A stretch of DNA of 5,568 nt from Candidatus Bathyarchaeota archaeon (GTDB taxonomy: Archaea; Thermoproteota; Bathyarchaeia; TCS64): assembly GCA_016934355.1 (NCBI GenBank), contig JAFGTA010000054.1:1-5568 (forward strand), in the 5' to 3' direction. This document shows positions 4,753 through 5,568 of the stretch, one piece after another. Position numbers and translations under genes: made by a program. The notes under the pieces were generated by a model. The model made no database searches. It was not told where the DNA came from and was given only the letters and a program-made list of their open reading frames with translations. Position 1 is the first letter of the stretch. The number at the start of each line of letters is the position of its first letter.

Positions 4753-5136
4753 ATGTCACACCCCGGAGTAAAGGGACTCCTCACCTTCTTCTACTACAAG
4801 GACCTAGCGGCTGCAGCCAAGTTCTACGAGGAGGTCATGGGATTCAAGCTAGTGCAGGACCAGCGGTGGGCCAAGATATTCATGGCGGCCGAGAACAGCT
4901 ACATGGGCTGCGTCGACGGAAACGTGGGGTACCATAAGCCCAGCGACGACAAACCCGTGATGCTCACGGTGGTAGTGGACGACCCGGACGCATGGTACAC
5001 GCACTTCAAACGGCACGGCGTCGAGACGCTGAGCGAGCCCCACGACGACGAGGAGCTGAAGCTGCGGATATTCCTGCTACGCGACCCCGAGGGCTACGTG
5101 ATCGAGATACAGAAGTTCCTCGAACCCTTCCCCTAG
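4753..5136 (+). CDS. VOC-superfamily protein (glyoxalase/dioxygenase fold)
   Basis: This 127-aa protein has two beta-alpha-beta-beta-beta modules of the vicinal-oxygen-chelate fold. The first is LLTFFYYKDLAAAAKFYEEVMGFKLV (9-34) plus WAKIFMAAENSYMGCVDG (39-56). The second is MLTVVVDDPDAWYTHFKRHGVE (70-91) plus IFLLRDPEGYVIEIQKF (106-122). FYEEVMGF and DPEGYVIEI are family signatures. E118 sits at the usual C-terminal metal-ligand position, but the other usual His or Glu ligands are not at their expected strands, so classic glyoxalase I activity is doubtful. VOC proteins include lyases, isomerases, dioxygenases and binding proteins; the substrate cannot be told. The frame stays open upstream to an ATG at 4555, but the 66-residue extension is basic, unlike the family, and crosses the TATA box and dyad. 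The leaderless ATG 4753 is therefore preferred. It forms its own transcription unit. Confidence 0.88.
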   Translation: MSHPGVKGLLTFFYYKDLAAAAKFYEEVMGFKLVQDQRWAKIFMAAENSYMGCVDGNVGYHKPSDDKPVMLTVVVDDPDAWYTHFKRHGVETLSEPHDDEELKLRIFLLRDPEGYVIEIQKFLEPFP

Positions 5137-5138
5137 CC

Positions 5139-5158
5139 ACATGTTTTTAACGTGTTTT
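5139..5158 (+). terminator. Hairpin/T-tract terminator after the VOC gene
   Basis: ACATG (5139-5143) pairs with CGTGT (5151-5155) as RNA, including one G-U pair, around a 7-base U-rich loop, and is followed by TTT. It lies 2 bases past the stop codon. The T5 in the loop (5144-5148) could itself act as an archaeal termination signal. Confidence 0.5.
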
Positions 5159-5179
5159 CCCGCGAAAATATGCAAATCC

Positions 5180-5221
5180 TTTATAAGTAAAAGGGGGCGC
5201 CCAGCGAAAACCGCTTATACT
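5180..5221 (+). promoter_or_regulatory. Two candidate TATA boxes for the M24-family gene
   Basis: CTTTATAAGTA is centred near 5184 (predicted start about 5210). GCTTATACT, preceded by CGAAAACC, is centred near 5217 (predicted start about 5243, leader about 40 bases). An exact GGGCGCCC palindrome lies between them at 5195-5202. A T6 tract at 5236-5241 would interrupt a transcript from the first box but precede the second start, so the second box is favoured. Confidence 0.45.
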
Positions 5222-5270
5222 GGATGCAAGTCACCTTTTTTAGTCGATAGACAGATTCTAGACACCATTT

Positions 5271-5276
5271 GGAGAT
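5271..5276 (+). promoter_or_regulatory. Shine-Dalgarno of the M24-family gene
   Basis: GGAGAT is a good match to the archaeal Shine-Dalgarno. It is 6 bases before ATG 5283 but only 3 before the adjacent ATG 5280, which favours 5283. Confidence 0.65.
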
Positions 5277-5282
5277 TCCATG

Positions 5283-5568
5283 ATGGATCAACTTGAGCAG
5301 AAGATTAAGGCCGCCATAGATGGTAGTGGTTGTGACGCGGTCTTGGCGTTCGGGGTGGACAACTTCAACTACCTCACGCGAACCGTTCTCCCCTTCGCGG
5401 AGCATTACCCCGCACGCAAGGCGGTGGCCGTATTCCCAACGGGCGCGGCCCCCGCCGTGGTCTGCCCCTACGACTGGTCGGGGGCGGTAAAGGACCAGGG
5501 GTGGCACGGCGAGGTCGTCGCATACGACGAGAACGAGGCCGTCGAAGCCGAAGCCATGATAAAGAGCC
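5283..5568 (+). CDS. M24-type peptidase / creatinase-like protein, N-terminal part (partial)
   Basis: The frame runs from ATG 5283 (or the adjacent ATG 5280) to the right edge without a stop, giving 95 whole codons. The start has a Shine-Dalgarno. Residues 16-34, GCDAVLAFGVDNFNYLTRT, followed by ARKAVAVFPTGAAPAVVCPYDWSGAVKD and VVAYDENEA, match the creatinase N-terminal domain that precedes the pita-bread metallopeptidase domain in Xaa-Pro aminopeptidase/dipeptidase-like M24 proteins. That domain shapes the active site and dimer. The metal ligands lie in the C-terminal domain outside this window, so I cannot tell an active peptidase from a creatinase-like hydrolase or an inactive homologue. 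It is a separate transcription unit behind the VOC gene, which has its own terminator. If a peptidase, it would act in the cytoplasm on proline-containing peptides. Confidence 0.8.
   Translation, partial: MDQLEQKIKAAIDGSGCDAVLAFGVDNFNYLTRTVLPFAEHYPARKAVAVFPTGAAPAVVCPYDWSGAVKDQGWHGEVVAYDENEAVEAEAMIKS

Noticed and set aside
5181..5507. 108-codon minus-strand frame opposite the M24 gene
   Set aside because: The plus strand encodes a recognisable creatinase N-terminal domain with a Shine-Dalgarno, so the antisense frame is incidental.

Overview
The window looks archaeal. It has TATA-box promoters with start codons about 26 bases downstream (leaderless transcripts), oligo-T terminator-like tracts, an Lrp/AsnC regulator, and a clear gene for F420-dependent methylene-tetrahydromethanopterin reductase (Mer), a C1 enzyme of methanogens and of archaea with a tetrahydromethanopterin Wood-Ljungdahl pathway. 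Coding DNA is GC-rich and intergenic DNA is AT-rich. A Bathyarchaeia-like or other non-methanogenic Thermoproteota source is my best guess, but the window alone cannot fix the lineage or show whether it makes methane.

Layout. 1-254: 3' end of a gene with a possible V4R-like C-terminus. 264-710 (minus): Lrp/AsnC-family regulator, tail-to-tail with the first gene. 711-949: AT-rich divergent control region with a TATA box, a 17-bp dyad and spaced GGTTCG repeats. 950-1240: 96-aa acidic protein of unknown function. 1261-2262: Mer, 20 bases behind it and probably co-transcribed. 2282-2287: T6 terminator. 2328-2810: small membrane protein with two His-X13-His pairs, predicted to carry two b hemes, from a leaderless promoter. 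2849-3520: exported, C-terminally anchored sulfite-oxidase-fold molybdopterin oxidoreductase. 3517-4407 (minus): plant-type L-asparaginase/isoaspartyl peptidase whose stop codon overlaps the previous one. 4408-4752: 345-base divergent spacer with a G-run, a helically phased CCC array and a dyad next to a TATA box. 4753-5136: VOC (glyoxalase-fold) protein, probably leaderless. 5137-5282: terminator hairpin and two candidate TATA boxes. 5283-5568: N-terminal part of an M24-type (creatinase/Xaa-Pro peptidase-like) protein that runs off the window.

How the genes work together. Two pairs stand out. The unknown 96-aa protein and Mer form a likely operon under a promoter facing the Lrp-family gene, so control of C1 metabolism by that regulator is plausible but unproven. 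The diheme membrane protein and the molybdopterin protein form a predicted redox unit outside the cytoplasmic membrane. Its architecture recalls MsrPQ (YedYZ), but gene order, signal type and anchoring differ, and the substrate is unknown. The asparaginase, VOC protein and M24 protein look like independent transcription units. No mobile elements, CRISPR arrays, rRNAs or tRNAs were seen.
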